A DNA stretch of 6,860 nt from an uncultured Dorea sp. (lineage in GTDB: Bacteria > Bacillota_A > Clostridia > Lachnospirales > Lachnospiraceae): the NCBI GenBank assembly GCA_948468495.1, contig CAOKJI010000091.1:1-6860 (forward strand), written 5' to 3'. Below the pieces are notes generated by a model. It searched no databases. It was not told the DNA's origin and saw only the letters and a program-made list of their open reading frames with translations. Of this stretch, positions 5,517-6,860 are shown one piece after another. Positions within the stretch are counted from its first letter, which is position 1. Every line of letters starts with the position of its first letter. A program made the position numbers and the translations under genes.

Positions 5517-6557
5517 ATGAAGTGTTTTAAAAGCATACGGAGCTTTCTTCTGGTTCTGTCAATGGTGATTGTGGGACTGGGGCAGACTGCATTTGCCGCA
5601 GGAGATGAATATACTTATACGGTAAGAGTGTACGCAGGCAATCAGGGATTGGTGACGGAGAAGGGAATCACGATACCGGAAGGCGCGTCGATGACCAGTA
5701 ACGGAAATCAGGTTGAGATTACCGGTCTGAGATATGATGAGAAGGTGTATATTACAGTTCAGGATATGGCTTCTGCCGAAGATGAACGCTATTATGTAAA
5801 AGGCTTAAGAAAGGCCGGGAGAGATAATTCGGAAGCGGAGAATGTGGCTTCAGCCTTTGATGTGGAAGGCGACAGAGACTATGTTGTAGCCTATGGTATT
5901 AAGGGAGATATGGTTTCCTATACAATTCATTATGTGGATGCGGATGGTAATGCGCTGTTAGACAGCGATACGTATTATGGGAATCCGGGAGAGCGCCAGT
6001 ATGTGTCGGCCCGGTATGTAGACGGATATCAGCCCCAGGCATATAATCTTGTAAAGACATTATCCCAGAATACTGCAGAGAATGTCTTTGAATTTCGATA
6101 TACGCCGGTTACAGTTACACCACCGGCGCCAGAGGCGACCGGAACTGAGACTGCAACGCCGGGAGCAGCAACGACTCCAGGAGCGGCAACGCCGGGGGCA
6201 GCAGCGGCCGGAGAAGCGGGCGAAGCTGGAGCAGAAGACGCGGGAACTCCGGAGGAGGGAGAACCTCAGGAAGTCGTACCAGTAGAGGATGAACAGACCC
6301 CGGAGGATTTGGTAGATTTGGATGACGAAGAAACGCCGCTGGCGAATCAGAAGTTAGATGACGAACGGCCGGGAACCAGAATGGGGTATCTTCCTGTTTA
6401 CGTAGGAATTGGAGCGGCGGCAGCGGCAGCGCTTTTGCTGGCGGCAATCTATCTTAAGAAACGTCGGAGCGCAATGGTTCAGGTGGAAGATATACCGGAA
6501 CTGCTTGAAGACGTCAGCGATATCAGCGAATTTAGCGATGTCGGAGACGACGAGTAG
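5517..6557 (+). CDS. MucBP-domain membrane-anchored surface protein with acidic cytoplasmic tail
   Basis: The 346-residue product has a signal peptide (core at about 8-22, cleavage after AFA at 25-27) and a beta-rich N-terminal domain (about 30-131) that I do not recognise. A MucBP-like repeat covers about 133-195: VSYTIHYVDADGNALLDSD, the central GYQPQAYNL, and a closing VFEFRYTP. A Pro/Ala/Thr/Glu-rich extended linker (196-285) follows, containing TPGAA repeats and an acidic stretch with EETPLANQ at 271-278. A membrane span at about 293-313 ends with KKRR (314-317). The last 29 residues are cytoplasmic and strongly acidic (VEDIPELLEDVSDISEFSD, end DVGDDE). No LPXTG-type motif is seen, so it appears to stay in the membrane rather than being sorted to the wall. 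AGGAGG (5501-5506) lies 10 nt before the ATG. Possible roles are a ligand-binding adhesin, a base or scaffold for the fibre, or a partner for the signal peptidase that follows. Confidence 0.78.
   Translation: MKCFKSIRSFLLVLSMVIVGLGQTAFAAGDEYTYTVRVYAGNQGLVTEKGITIPEGASMTSNGNQVEITGLRYDEKVYITVQDMASAEDERYYVKGLRKAGRDNSEAENVASAFDVEGDRDYVVAYGIKGDMVSYTIHYVDADGNALLDSDTYYGNPGERQYVSARYVDGYQPQAYNLVKTLSQNTAENVFEFRYTPVTVTPPAPEATGTETATPGAATTPGAATPGAAAAGEAGEAGAEDAGTPEEGEPQEVVPVEDEQTPEDLVDLDDEETPLANQKLDDERPGTRMGYLPVYVGIGAAAAAALLLAAIYLKKRRSAMVQVEDIPELLEDVSDISEFSDVGDDE
6156..6203 (+). repeat. Short coding repeat: three TPGAA units in the surface-protein linker
   Basis: Residues 214-218, 220-224 and 225-229 of the MucBP protein are each TPGAA, encoded by imperfect copies of ACGCCGGGAGCAGCA with third-base changes. 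The repeat extends the wall-spanning linker and is a plausible site for copy-number variation between strains. Confidence 0.6.
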
Positions 6558-6563
6558 AAGGAT

Positions 6564-6860
6564 ATGATTAAACGGAGACGAGGAACAGACGACAGAATAA
6601 CAAAAGACAGAAAAACAGGCGGAAGAGTAAAGACGGCCTGCCAGATAGTGGGGACGGCAATGATTATTGTTGTAATCCTGCTGTGCTCGCTTCTGGTATT
6701 ACCGAAAGTGTTTGGCTTCCAGACTTATCATGTAATTAGCGGAAGTATGGAGCCGGCGCTGAAGGTGGGAAGCCTGATTTATATCCAGGAGGGAGACCCC
6801 AAAGAGGCAGAAGAAGACGATATTATTGTTTTCTACAGTTCTCTGGAGGACAGGGGGATT
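6564..6860 (+). CDS. SipW-like (ER-type) signal peptidase I, 3' partial
   Basis: Ninety-nine codons run in frame to the window edge. The start region (1-23) is highly basic, followed by a membrane span at about 28-46. Then comes SGSMEPAL with the catalytic Ser61, and GSLIYI and DDIIVFY (85-91), the order seen in SipW-type/ER-type signal peptidases. The catalytic partner (His in the ER type, Lys in the ordinary prokaryotic type) lies beyond the window, so the subtype rests on the segment after the Ser and on context: two SipW-type substrates lie upstream in the same operon. The start is uncertain. AAGGA (6558-6562) is only 1 nt from the ATG at 6564, which is unusually close; another in-frame candidate is a GTG at codon 29, but that would cut into the membrane span. 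The ORF begins 6 nt after the MucBP gene's TAG and in the same frame. Confidence 0.8.
   Translation, partial: MIKRRRGTDDRITKDRKTGGRVKTACQIVGTAMIIVVILLCSLLVLPKVFGFQTYHVISGSMEPALKVGSLIYIQEGDPKEAEEDDIIVFYSSLEDRGI

Noticed and set aside
5813..6560. EETPLANQ or RPGTRMG as a sortase motif in the MucBP protein
   Set aside because: Neither keeps the LPXTG pattern at the right distance from the span, and the tail after the span is long and acidic rather than short and basic, so simple membrane anchoring is preferred.
1..6860. CRISPR array, tRNA, rRNA or insertion sequence
   Set aside because: No regularly spaced repeats, no cloverleaf-like sequence, no transposase and no terminal inverted repeats with flanking duplications were seen.

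Overview
The window looks like part of a cell-surface fibre locus from a Gram-positive, gut-type Clostridia member, probably Lachnospiraceae. That assignment is an inference from class C sortases, sortase-anchored surface proteins, strong AGGAGG ribosome sites, moderate GC and codon use; no rRNA or other taxonomic marker is present. Every credible gene lies on the + strand.

Region by region: positions 1-87 are the last 28 codons of a wall-anchored surface protein (membrane span plus basic tail), most likely a backbone pilin. Positions 88-299 form a control region with three consecutive dyads: a short hairpin, a perfect TGTGA-N6-TCACA palindrome of the Crp/Fnr type, and a GC-rich 10-bp hairpin. 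Positions 300-2143 encode two tandem paralogous class C (pilin) sortases, each 306 residues, with full His/Cys/Arg triads. A purine-rich, T-poor 133-nt spacer follows, then a TTG-initiated pilin-like protein (2277-3374) that has a signal peptide and a CnaB-type domain but no C-terminal sorting signal. Next are two small paralogous TasA/CalY-like proteins (3393-3971 and 3971-4729), a third fibre-type protein with an ordinary signal peptide and a PVRTGD sorting signal (4745-5515), a MucBP-type membrane protein with an acidic cytoplasmic tail (5517-6557), and the start of a SipW-like signal peptidase (6564 to the window end).

Spacing from 300 onward is tight (2, 133, 18, -1, 15, 1 and 6 nt), so this reads as one operon or two closely linked ones. 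The working model is that the sortases polymerise or anchor the pilins, the SipW-like peptidase matures the TasA-like subunits, and the PVRTGD protein could be the point where a TasA-like fibre is joined to the wall. The combination of a sortase-pilus module with a TasA/SipW-type module is the most interesting aspect of the window. Family calls are made from motifs by eye; no database search was possible.
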